A DNA stretch of 30,956 nt from SB21 sp964535295 (GTDB taxonomy: Bacteria > CLD3 > SB21), in assembly GCA_964535295.1 (NCBI GenBank), contig CAZHUW010000013.1, positions 1 to 30,956 on the forward strand. The letters are read 5' to 3'. The notes beneath the pieces were generated by a model. It was not told the origin of the DNA. It ran no database searches and was given only the letters and a program-made list of their open reading frames with translations. This document shows, in pieces, positions 6,117 through 12,693 of the stretch. The translations under genes were made by a program, and so were the position numbers. The first letter of the stretch is position 1, and each line of letters opens with the position of its first letter.

Positions 6117-8159
6117 TTAGCGGATACCCCATGCGTGTAAGACATTGACAACTGCCAACGCGGCCAGATAGGCCGTGATCGAATAAACTCCTTGCTGTAT
6201 CACCGGAATCTTCCAGGAACCGGTTTCTTTTCTGGATACGGCAAGTGTCGAAATGCACTGCATGGCGATCATAAAAAAGACGATCAATGCAACAGTTGAC
6301 GCCGTAGTAAAAAGCGGCTTTTCTGAATTGGCTAACCTGGCATCGCGCATCGATGACAACATGGAAGTTTGAAGATCATCATCATCCGATATTCGCAGCG
6401 TTAAGGCCAATGCACTGACAAATACCTCCCGCGCGGCAAAAGCGGAGATCAAGCCCACGCCTACGCGCCAATCCCACCCTAACGGTGTTAAAAGTGGTTC
6501 CGTCCAGTGACCGATAGCGGCCGCGTAAGAGTTATTGGTTCTTTCGAATTCGATTACTTTGTCAATTTGTTCCTGGGTCATTTCGTTAGCCTCTCCAAGG
6601 TCTATGACCGGTTCAGTGTTCGGAAAGTAAGTAAGCGCCCATATCAGGAGTGAACAAAAAACGATCATCGGGCCTGCTTTTTTTACATACATGACCGATT
6701 TATAGTAGGTGGCTTTAAGAATAAAACGGACGATCGGTTTTCGATATGAGGGCAATTCTAACATAAATGAAGAAACGCCTTTTTTCCCAGCCAGCCGGCT
6801 GATAATCCCCGCCGCAGTGGCGCCCATGATGAGGCTTGCAAGATAGATCAATCCTAGTGACACACCGGCGATCCACGGCTGGTCCTTGGGAACCACAAGC
6901 GCCAATAACAGCGCATATACGGGCAATCGTGCACTGCAACTCATGAGCGGAATGATGAAAATGGTCAGCAGGCGTTCGCGGCGATTAGAGATGGTTCGGG
7001 CAGCCATGATTGCCGGAATAGCGCAGGCAAATCCCGATAACATTGGAACAAATGACCGGCCGTTTAAACCAATTTTGGAAAGCGGCTTATCAATCAGCAT
7101 GGCCCCGCGAGCCAGGTATCCGGAGTCTTCGAGAATGCCCAGAAACAGAAAAAGAATAACTATCTGAGGTAAAAAAGTGGCAACCATACCTACGCCGGCT
7201 ATAACGCCTTGCGCAAGAAGATCGGAGAACCATGATGATGGAAGCAGAGAAGTCACTCTGGAACTCAAGTATCCGAATGTCTCGCTGATCAAATCCATAA
7301 CGGGTTGGGCAAGCCAGAAAATAGAAGTAAAGATCGCGCTCATTGATAAAATGAAAAGTATCATACCCCAAAAAGGATGCAAGAATATCTTGTCAAGTTT
7401 GACAGAATGCTCATCCGCGCTATGAGCCCGTGCATGGAATATTTTTTTGTTGATGGCGCTTAGGTTTAACTTCGGCAAAACCACCTGCTTTTCAACACTT
7501 TCTGTATAGGCATAAGAGGCTATGACATCTTGTTCTGTTGGCGGTGAAGGGCGTTTCACTCGTTCTTTTCCATTTTCAAAAATAGCATACTCATAGTGGA
7601 TGCTGCAGCGCCTGATCAACTCAGCGATGCCATCACCTGTGCGTCCGTTTATCTTGATCACCGGTACCTTAAGGAGCCCTTCCATTTTTTCAACGGAAAT
7701 GAAATGATCCTTTTTTTCCAGAATATCGTGCATGGTCAGGGCTATAAGAATGTTAAATCCGGAATCGATCAATTGCTGGACAAGGTAGAGTTGACGCGAC
7801 AATTGTGATGCATCGGCTGTAACAATGACCAGGTCGGGAAGTTTATAAGCAGGGTGATGGAAGAGAGCGTCAATCGTTGTTTCTTCATCAGGAGACTGGG
7901 GATGGATACTGGTGACTCCGGGTGAATCGAGCAGGACGGCTTTGAAATCAAATTTAGGATCAATCTGACCGACCGAAAACTCGACCGTACTTCCCGCATA
8001 ATTTGCGGTCTTAAAATTTGAGCCGGTTAAAAGATTAAATAACGTCGTCTTCCCGGAATTCGGCTGACCGATTAGTGTAATGACGGGAATATCCGCCGAA
8101 ATGTCTTCTGGATTGGTTCTAATGTGGCAAGAGGCGGAAGATTTCACACTTGGATACAT
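6117..8159 (-). CDS. feoB: Ferrous iron transport protein B
   Basis: Inner-membrane Fe(II) transporter of 680 residues. The N-terminal G domain shows G1 GQPNSGKT (31-38), a G2-region NYAGSTVE, and G3 DSPG (78-81). The G4 motif, normally NMxD, reads TMHD (142-145), so the guanine-contacting Asn is Thr. The membrane part carries two gate-type segments, including FVPMLSGFACAIPAIMAART and FIIPLMSCSARLPVYALL with the conserved Cys-Ser-Ala-Arg, and AFAAREVFVSAL. Its start lies within the end of feoA (16-nt overlap), showing translational coupling. The 3' end is 3 nt from the BFD-like gene on the opposite strand, with no terminator between. Identity is certain; the G4 change is noted as a finding. 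Confidence 0.97.
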   Translation of the reverse strand: MYPSVKSSASCHIRTNPEDISADIPVITLIGQPNSGKTTLFNLLTGSNFKTANYAGSTVEFSVGQIDPKFDFKAVLLDSPGVTSIHPQSPDEETTIDALFHHPAYKLPDLVIVTADASQLSRQLYLVQQLIDSGFNILIALTMHDILEKKDHFISVEKMEGLLKVPVIKINGRTGDGIAELIRRCSIHYEYAIFENGKERVKRPSPPTEQDVIASYAYTESVEKQVVLPKLNLSAINKKIFHARAHSADEHSVKLDKIFLHPFWGMILFILSMSAIFTSIFWLAQPVMDLISETFGYLSSRVTSLLPSSWFSDLLAQGVIAGVGMVATFLPQIVILFLFLGILEDSGYLARGAMLIDKPLSKIGLNGRSFVPMLSGFACAIPAIMAARTISNRRERLLTIFIIPLMSCSARLPVYALLLALVVPKDQPWIAGVSLGLIYLASLIMGATAAGIISRLAGKKGVSSFMLELPSYRKPIVRFILKATYYKSVMYVKKAGPMIVFCSLLIWALTYFPNTEPVIDLGEANEMTQEQIDKVIEFERTNNSYAAAIGHWTEPLLTPLGWDWRVGVGLISAFAAREVFVSALALTLRISDDDDLQTSMLSSMRDARLANSEKPLFTTASTVALIVFFMIAMQCISTLAVSRKETGSWKIPVIQQGVYSITAYLAALAVVNVLHAWGIR

Positions 8160-8413
8160 TCTGCCTCTTGTTTGCGCAATGCGATGACGGTGCCGCGAAC
8201 GCAGACAGCAACCGGATCTTTAAAAGGTGATTTGGCAATCACCGTGATTAATTGTCCGGGTGTAAAACCGAGTTCAAGAAGTTTAATGCAAGGGGAGTTA
8301 GGGCCGAGATGTTCACCGCTTAGTTTACAGATGGTAGCACATTCTCCGCATCCCATTTCCGCAACCGTTTTCGGTTTCACCTTAGACTGTAATTCATTGT
8401 TTTCTATAGACAT
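8144..8413 (-). CDS. feoA: Ferrous iron transport protein A
   Basis: Small cytosolic SH3-like protein of 89 residues that assists FeoB. The family pattern is seen in the central part: LSGEHLGPNSPCIKLLELGFTPG, the 'L..LGf.pG..v.v' core, then PVAVCVRGTVIALRKQEA. A cysteine-rich N-terminal segment (GCGECATIC, residues 21-29) precedes the domain and could bind metal. First gene of the feoAB operon, preceded by a consensus promoter and a Fur-like inverted repeat. Confidence 0.93.
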   Translation of the reverse strand: MSIENNELQSKVKPKTVAEMGCGECATICKLSGEHLGPNSPCIKLLELGFTPGQLITVIAKSPFKDPVAVCVRGTVIALRKQEAECIQV

Positions 8414-8454
8414 ACTTGGTGTCCATTAGTGTTAAACATTTCACTAAATGTGTT

Positions 8455-8473
8455 ATTGAGACGCAATCTCAAT
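8455..8473 (-). promoter_or_regulatory. Candidate Fur-type operator of feoAB
   Basis: ATTGAGACGCAATCTCAAT: perfect 7-bp arms with a 5-nt centre. TGAGA-N5-TCTCA has the geometry of the outer part of a Fur 7-1-7 box (TGAGAATnATTCTCA). It lies just after the predicted feoA transcription start, where a repressor would block elongation or initiation. Confidence 0.55.
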
Positions 8474-8484
8474 TTTTACAGTTC

Positions 8485-8513
8485 AATATATATATTTCGG
8501 AGTTGTTTGTCAA
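8485..8513 (-). promoter_or_regulatory. Sigma-70-type promoter of feoAB
   Basis: Reading the minus strand: TTGACA (8513-8508), 17-nt spacer, TATATT (8490-8485). Predicted start about 8478, leader about 65 nt. Confidence 0.7.
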
Positions 8514-8538
8514 GAATAAGTCAAACTTATTTTTTAGA

Positions 8539-8567
8539 TTGACTTGGGAATATTTTTTCGGTAAATT
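8539..8567 (+). promoter_or_regulatory. Sigma-70-type promoter of the A-type Fe-S carrier gene
   Basis: TTGACT (8539-8544), 17-nt spacer, TAAATT (8562-8567). It diverges from the feoA promoter; the -35 elements lie 25 nt apart, so a regulator bound here could affect both. Confidence 0.6.
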
Positions 8568-8619
8568 CATTGTAGTTTACAAGAAGAAATCGAAAACATT
8601 ATCTAATTTGGAGGTATAC

Positions 8620-8985
8620 ATGGATACGATGACGGCAGTAAATGAGCAGGTAGCTCAGGACGTGGTTGTTACCCCGCGCGCGATCAGCGAAATTAAGAAT
8701 ATCGTTAAGGAACAAAGTATTCCTGAGAACTATTACCTGCGGATTGGCGTTCAGGGTGGCGGCTGCTCGGGATTCCAGTATTCATTGGCTTTTGACGAAA
8801 CTATGAGTGAAAACGATATGCAGTACGATTTTGATTCTGTCAAAGTCGTGGTCGATTATAAAAGCATTTTGTATTTGAAAGGCGTTACGCTTGATTTTCA
8901 GGATGGGTTGAACGGGCGAGGTTTTGTCTTCAATAATCCGAATGCGGTAAAGACCTGCGGTTGCGGGAGTTCGTTCTCCGCATAA
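8620..8985 (+). CDS. A-type iron-sulfur carrier (IscA/SufA/ErpA family)
   Basis: Protein of 121 residues that binds Fe-S clusters and passes them to apo-proteins. The three invariant cysteines are present: Cys49 in GGGCSGFQY and Cys113/Cys115 in KTCGCGSSF. The conserved DGLNGRGFVFNNPNA segment precedes them. I started at the ATG at 8620 because it follows GGAGG with a 5-nt gap; an upstream in-frame ATG would add 68 AT-rich, unconserved residues. The window does not allow a choice between IscA, SufA and ErpA; no isc or suf genes are adjacent. It is monocistronic, ending in a strong terminator, and divergent from feoAB, so coupling of iron supply and Fe-S assembly is plausible. Confidence 0.95.
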   Translation: MDTMTAVNEQVAQDVVVTPRAISEIKNIVKEQSIPENYYLRIGVQGGGCSGFQYSLAFDETMSENDMQYDFDSVKVVVDYKSILYLKGVTLDFQDGLNGRGFVFNNPNAVKTCGCGSSFSA

Positions 8986-9005
8986 TATTTTTTTGGAAAC
9001 CCTTT

Positions 9006-9034
9006 AAAGGCGTCCGTAAACGGACGCCTTTTTT
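9006..9034. terminator. Bidirectional intrinsic terminator
   Basis: AAAGGCGTCCG, loop TAAA, CGGACGCCTTT followed by TTT; the A-run on the left gives a U-tract on the other strand too. It ends the Fe-S carrier gene and the convergent zinc-knuckle gene, whose stop is 2 nt away. Confidence 0.92.
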
Positions 9035-9036
9035 AT

Positions 9037-10395
9037 TTAAAACGGGGTCCGGCAATCCGGACAAAATTTTTCATTCTTCTTAAGTTGCTGAATGTAGCGG
9101 GGAGAATATATTTTTCGGCAACCCGAACATATAACCCGGTGCTCAAAACACAAAGCTTCCTGTGTGGCGTGGCAATGAAAGGAATGGTCATTACATAATT
9201 CTTTCTCGCACTGGCTGCAGGATTTCACACATTGAGCGCATATCATTTCTTCTCCAACCGCACAGACATGATGGTGTTTTTCACATACAGGCTGACGGCA
9301 GGTCGTGCATTCGGTCTGACAGTTGGAACAAAGCGGATCGCTGCAGACCACACAGGCTGCGGCATGTTGAACATCCGAAGAATGTTTATGGCAGGTTGAA
9401 CATACGAATGAGCAATGGGAGCATCCGATCTTTCCGTCATCGCTGATAACGATTTTCTCCATATCTGAATGGCACACCGGGCACGAACCGTAATCCAGTT
9501 CGCCTCCATACGCGTCATAAACCATATCTATCGGGATCTCAGCATTTGATGAATTCGGCCCGAGTTTGACCGATACCCGGATCTCCGGCCGTTCGACGAT
9601 ATGGTAACTAAGCAGCTTTAGAACTATTCTTAATTTATGATTGTCAATTTCTTCTTTTAGCTTGTGATCAAGTTCCCGCTCCAGGTGCAGACGTTTTTCT
9701 TCATAACTAGGTTGATTTCGGTGAAGCTCCTGAATTTGAGCCGTATAGAAGCCTTTGATCCGTGAAATATTCCGGTGCAGCCGTTTTAATATCTCATTTT
9801 GGAGGCCTTTGCCGTATTCCTGTGCTCTGTCGGACGCCGCTTTTAGACACTCACGGAATTGAATTTCCAGATCCTTACGGGATAATTCAATCCCGCCTTT
9901 TTGTTGCAGCGGCTTTACATTATTCAATACCGCATCAGTATAGTACGCTCGCGCATCAAAAACCGCACTGTGAGTATCAACGCCCAGAGTAAAAATATCC
10001 TCCAGTTTTTCATCGGATAGATAAGTGACTTTGAAATTAAAAAGGATATCGACAACCCATTCCTTTTTAGATTTTAAAGAATGGATTCGGCCGTTGACCA
10101 CCCGAATTCTTTTTAGGAGGTCATCCCGAGTCGGCTTGTGTATTTCTTCCAGCCTGCTGACTATTTTGCCGCCGCGGTTTTGAAGGAAATTATAAACGGT
10201 ATTTAGGACATAGCTGCCGTGGGTGACCAGTTCGCTTTTTTCGTCTACGTCCTTCGGGTCAAAAACCAATTCGAGCTCATCCTGTTTAAAATACTCGCGC
10301 AAATCTTCAGACAGCTGAACGGAGAGGCGGTTGCCCGATTCCTTGATCCGGGACCGATGGATCTCAAAAAATTGTTTAAGAAATAGCTTCATCAT
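9037..10395 (-). CDS. Cysteine-rich multi-zinc-knuckle protein of unknown function
   Basis: Not recognised as a named family. Protein of 452 residues with three parts. Residues 1-140 are mixed alpha/beta and have no signal peptide. Residues about 170-265 are charged and helical, with a probable coiled coil (YEEKRLHLERELDHKLKEE). Residues 305-452 are very rich in Cys and His, with nine CxxC pairs (CPVC, CSHC, CSTC, CSNC, CTTC, CAQC, CSQC, CSGC, CPDC) plus others, resembling a chain of B-box/RING-like or zinc-ribbon units. It is cytoplasmic by composition. There is no SD; the start codon comes 13 nt after a terminator-like hairpin. Zinc binding is a fair inference; nucleic-acid or protein binding is only a guess. 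Confidence 0.85.
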   Translation of the reverse strand: MMKLFLKQFFEIHRSRIKESGNRLSVQLSEDLREYFKQDELELVFDPKDVDEKSELVTHGSYVLNTVYNFLQNRGGKIVSRLEEIHKPTRDDLLKRIRVVNGRIHSLKSKKEWVVDILFNFKVTYLSDEKLEDIFTLGVDTHSAVFDARAYYTDAVLNNVKPLQQKGGIELSRKDLEIQFRECLKAASDRAQEYGKGLQNEILKRLHRNISRIKGFYTAQIQELHRNQPSYEEKRLHLERELDHKLKEEIDNHKLRIVLKLLSYHIVERPEIRVSVKLGPNSSNAEIPIDMVYDAYGGELDYGSCPVCHSDMEKIVISDDGKIGCSHCSFVCSTCHKHSSDVQHAAACVVCSDPLCSNCQTECTTCRQPVCEKHHHVCAVGEEMICAQCVKSCSQCEKELCNDHSFHCHATQEALCFEHRVICSGCRKIYSPRYIQQLKKNEKFCPDCRTPF

Positions 10396-10400
10396 TTACA

Positions 10401-10434
10401 AAATAAAAAAGAGAACGCCGAGGAGCATTCTCTT
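10401..10434 (-). terminator. Intrinsic terminator after the HMA lipoprotein gene
   Basis: Reading minus: AAGAGAATGC, loop TCCTCG, GCGTTCTCTT (10-bp stem with one G-U pair), then TTTTTATTT. It separates the DUF3098/HMA pair from the zinc-knuckle gene, whose ATG lies 13 nt after the stem. Confidence 0.75.
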
Positions 10435-10466
10435 GGTTTTAGATCCTTTTATTAAGGAACCAATTC

Positions 10467-10805
10467 TTATTCTTTTCTGCAACAGTCGGGAAGTTTTTCA
10501 TAGGCTTCTTTGTTAGCAGGCTTTTCGTTGGCGCCGTATCCGGACATGACGATCGCATCTTCAATATCGCTGACTTTTAGAGATACCGGAATAAACTCTA
10601 CGGTTGCCAACTTAGTATCGGTATTAACATCGACATTCTTGACCCCATCCAGCTTCATCACCGCTGCGGAGATCGTTTTAGCACATTGTCCGCAAATGGA
10701 GGTTGGAATTTTTACGATCGCCTTTTCTGTTTTGACTTCTTTTCCGCAACCGATGAAGGATAAAGACAGACACAATACAAAAAAGATATAAATTGACTGC
10801 TTCAT
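10467..10805 (-). CDS. HMA-domain (heavy-metal-associated) lipoprotein
   Basis: Protein of 112 residues: a signal peptide ending in the lipobox SFIGC (Cys20), then an HMA ferredoxin-like domain (about 27-95) with the metal-binding SICGQCA loop (Cys38, Cys41), GVKNVDVNTDTKLATVEF and a DIEDAIVMSGYGA helix typical of copper/mercury chaperones. The tail ends PDCCRKE, adding a vicinal Cys pair (108, 109). The start at 10805 follows AAAGGA by 7 nt; an upstream in-frame start would put 51 residues before the signal peptide. It lies 17 nt after the DUF3098-like gene, in one transcript. The metal is unknown; an extracytoplasmic copper or mercury role is possible. Confidence 0.85.
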   Translation of the reverse strand: MKQSIYIFFVLCLSLSFIGCGKEVKTEKAIVKIPTSICGQCAKTISAAVMKLDGVKNVDVNTDTKLATVEFIPVSLKVSDIEDAIVMSGYGANEKPANKEAYEKLPDCCRKE

Positions 10806-10822
10806 AGATGTTCCTTTATAAA

Positions 10823-11098
10823 TTATTCCTGAGATTGATCTTGTTGTTTTTTTCTGTAAATCAAGGCCAGTGGGATCAAAACCAAATAGCCGATGCACAA
10901 TATGATGGGGGACAGCGTCAAAGACATGAATCCGTATACCGTGCCGCTGGCCATGCAAATATAGCCGATGATGATCATCACGAGACCGCCGAAAAAAAGA
11001 TAGTAATTTTCAGCGGTAAAAGGTAACGCCGACTTTTTTCCCTGCAATTTTTTTACCTGCAATCGTGACGTATTTGTTTTTTTTAAGTTGGCAGACAT
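10823..11098 (-). CDS. Small DUF3098-like membrane protein
   Basis: Protein of 91 residues with a basic N-terminus (KKTNTSRLQVKKLQGKK), a PFTAENYYLFFGGLVMIIIG first membrane span, GTVYGFMSLTLSP, and a second span PIILCIGYLVLIPLALIYR before a polar tail. The layout and the 'F..ENY...G......GFI.MSG......LSPI.L.IGY' pattern fit DUF3098, a small family of unknown function known from Bacteroidota. SD AAGGA precedes the ATG, and a consensus promoter lies 26 nt upstream. First gene of a two-gene unit with the HMA lipoprotein. Confidence 0.75.
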   Translation of the reverse strand: MSANLKKTNTSRLQVKKLQGKKSALPFTAENYYLFFGGLVMIIIGYICMASGTVYGFMSLTLSPIILCIGYLVLIPLALIYRKKQQDQSQE

Positions 11099-11123
11099 AT
11101 TATTCCTTTATTTTTGTCGCGAA

Positions 11124-11152
11124 AATATAGAGAAATCACCCTCATTTGTCAA
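11124..11152 (-). promoter_or_regulatory. Sigma-70-type promoter of the DUF3098/HMA unit
   Basis: Reading minus: TTGACA (11152-11147), 17-nt spacer, TATATT (11129-11124). It lies just after the mqnD stop, so the pair is transcribed independently of the mqn genes. Confidence 0.7.
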
Positions 11153-11164
11153 GACAATTAAAGC

Positions 11165-11962
11165 CTAAGAAAGTAGTTCGATAGCCGACAAAAGGTGTGC
11201 TATTGCCTTTTTACCTGTTTCGCCGAGATCCAATGTGTAGGCATTGACATAAAGGGAAATATGGCTTTGCATGACTTTCTGACTCATTTCCTGGGCGTGT
11301 TTCTTAACATATTCCTGGCTCGAATCCGGAAAATCAAAAGCATATTGAACGCTGCGCTTCAGAACGCGGTCTATTTTTTCTTCCAATTCAGATCCCAATT
11401 CCTTCTTGGCGGCGATACCGCCCAATGGGATGGGCAATCCGCTCTTTGTTTCCCAATATTCGCCCAGATCCTGTATTTTCTTTAGTCCTTTTTGTTCATA
11501 GGTAAAGCGACTTTCGTGAATGATCACACCTGCATCGATCTCATCGTTGAGCAGGGCCGATTCAATTTCTGAGAACAGGTATTCCTTAGCATTCAATCTC
11601 TTGCCGAGATAAAGCTGAAGAAGCAGATTGGCTGTAGTAAATTTACCGGGTATACCGATCTTTTCAGGCGCCAATTGAAGAGGATCGATCGCATGTTTGC
11701 TTATCAGGAGCGGCCCGCAGTTGCTTCCCAAAGCGCTGCCGGAATTAAGCAAGGAATAAGAATTCTGCAAATATATCCACGCGTGATAACTTATCTTTGT
11801 AATATCCAACTCGCCCTTAAAAGCCCGCGTATTCAGTTTTTCAACGTCTTCTAGTACCGGATCGAATTCAAGTCCTTCCGTATCGATCTTTCCATGCACC
11901 ATGGCGTCGAATATGAAAGTATCGTTTGGGCAGGTTGAATAGCCGATCGAGAGTTTTTTCAT
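11165..11962 (-). CDS. mqnD: 1,4-dihydroxy-6-naphthoate synthase
   Basis: Converts cyclic dehypoxanthine futalosine to 1,4-dihydroxy-6-naphthoate, in the futalosine route to menaquinone. Periplasmic-binding-protein-like fold, 265 residues, no signal peptide. Family signatures: N-terminal LSIGYSTCPNDTFIFDAM, the KISYHAWIYLQNSYSLLNSG region, SNCGPLLIS, IPGKFTTANLLLQLY, DAGVIIHESRFTYEQKGL with the conserved His, and LPIPLGGIAAKK. It starts one nucleotide after the mqnB stop, so the two are translationally coupled. Confidence 0.95.
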   Translation of the reverse strand: MKKLSIGYSTCPNDTFIFDAMVHGKIDTEGLEFDPVLEDVEKLNTRAFKGELDITKISYHAWIYLQNSYSLLNSGSALGSNCGPLLISKHAIDPLQLAPEKIGIPGKFTTANLLLQLYLGKRLNAKEYLFSEIESALLNDEIDAGVIIHESRFTYEQKGLKKIQDLGEYWETKSGLPIPLGGIAAKKELGSELEEKIDRVLKRSVQYAFDFPDSSQEYVKKHAQEMSQKVMQSHISLYVNAYTLDLGETGKKAIAHLLSAIELLS

Positions 11963-11963
11963 T

Positions 11964-12626
11964 TTAAGTCCGTTTTAAATGGCTGAGAATACTGATGGTG
12001 AAATCCTGAATGGAATCGCAAGCCAAAGGAATATTCCATTTTGAAGTATCCCGGGGTTCGACATAATTTGAAATACTTCTGAATTCAAAATAAGGGATTC
12101 CTTCTTGCAGGCATACGGAAGCCACGGAACCGCCTTCCATATTTTCGATGCCCGGATTAAATAGTCTGCCGGCATTGTTTATGCGTTGCATGTCGCCGTT
12201 GACGGTGTTTACGGTTAATCCTACTACATGCGGGATCCTTTGAAAATCATAATCAAAGAAACCCGATAATGCGTTCGGGTTTTTGATCCGGTTATAGTAG
12301 TCATTTCCTGCCGTGCTAAAATTCTTAAATCCGATTTTTTCAAGATCGAGAAAATCGCCGCCGGCATCCGTGGCTCCCATTTCAGAAAGGATTTCTTCCT
12401 TTACATATACGACTTCCCCAATGGTGCGGGAACGGTCATAAGAACCGCAGATTCCAACATTTAAGACAAAATCATAACTTGCGGCAGCTAACGACTTTGT
12501 CAGGCGATAAGCGGAATTGACCATGCCGATACCTGTCACCGTAACACAGACAGAATGACCCGCAAAATGTTGAGATGAAATTTTATCGGATTCGAAGGAA
12601 GTTGCTGATACGATAAGAATTTTCAT
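11964..12626 (-). CDS. mqnB: Futalosine hydrolase
   Basis: Nucleoside-phosphorylase-like hydrolase of 220 residues that removes hypoxanthine from futalosine to give dehypoxanthine futalosine. Visible motifs: N-terminal ILIVSATSFES, VTGIGMVNSAYRLTKSL, LNVGICGSYDRS, VVYVKEEI, and the ENMEGGSVASVC catalytic region with the substrate-binding Met-Glu, followed by FEFRSISNYVEPRDTSKWNI. The leader is U-rich without an SD; a terminator-like hairpin ends 20 nt before the ATG. Coupled to mqnD downstream. Confidence 0.92.
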   Translation of the reverse strand: MKILIVSATSFESDKISSQHFAGHSVCVTVTGIGMVNSAYRLTKSLAAASYDFVLNVGICGSYDRSRTIGEVVYVKEEILSEMGATDAGGDFLDLEKIGFKNFSTAGNDYYNRIKNPNALSGFFDYDFQRIPHVVGLTVNTVNGDMQRINNAGRLFNPGIENMEGGSVASVCLQEGIPYFEFRSISNYVEPRDTSKWNIPLACDSIQDFTISILSHLKRT

Positions 12627-12636
12627 ATAAACGCTA

Positions 12637-12664
12637 AAAATAAAAACTGCCCGAAACCGGGCAG
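12637..12664 (-). terminator. Terminator-like hairpin between mqnE and mqnB
   Basis: Reading minus: CTGCCCG, loop GTTT, CGGGCAG, then TTTTTATTTTT. The stem is a perfect 7 bp with a U-tract. It lies 30 nt after the mqnE stop and 20 nt before the mqnB ATG, leaving no room for a separate mqnB promoter after it. It may act as an attenuator or partial terminator setting the mqnE to mqnBD ratio. Confidence 0.75.
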
Positions 12665-12693
12665 ACGTAAGGGTTTCCGGTTGTGTTTGCTTT

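Noticed and set aside
8416..8619. In-frame upstream extension of the A-type carrier gene
   Set aside because: AT-rich, unconserved, and contains both divergent promoters and the Fur-like box; the ATG at 8620 has a strong SD.
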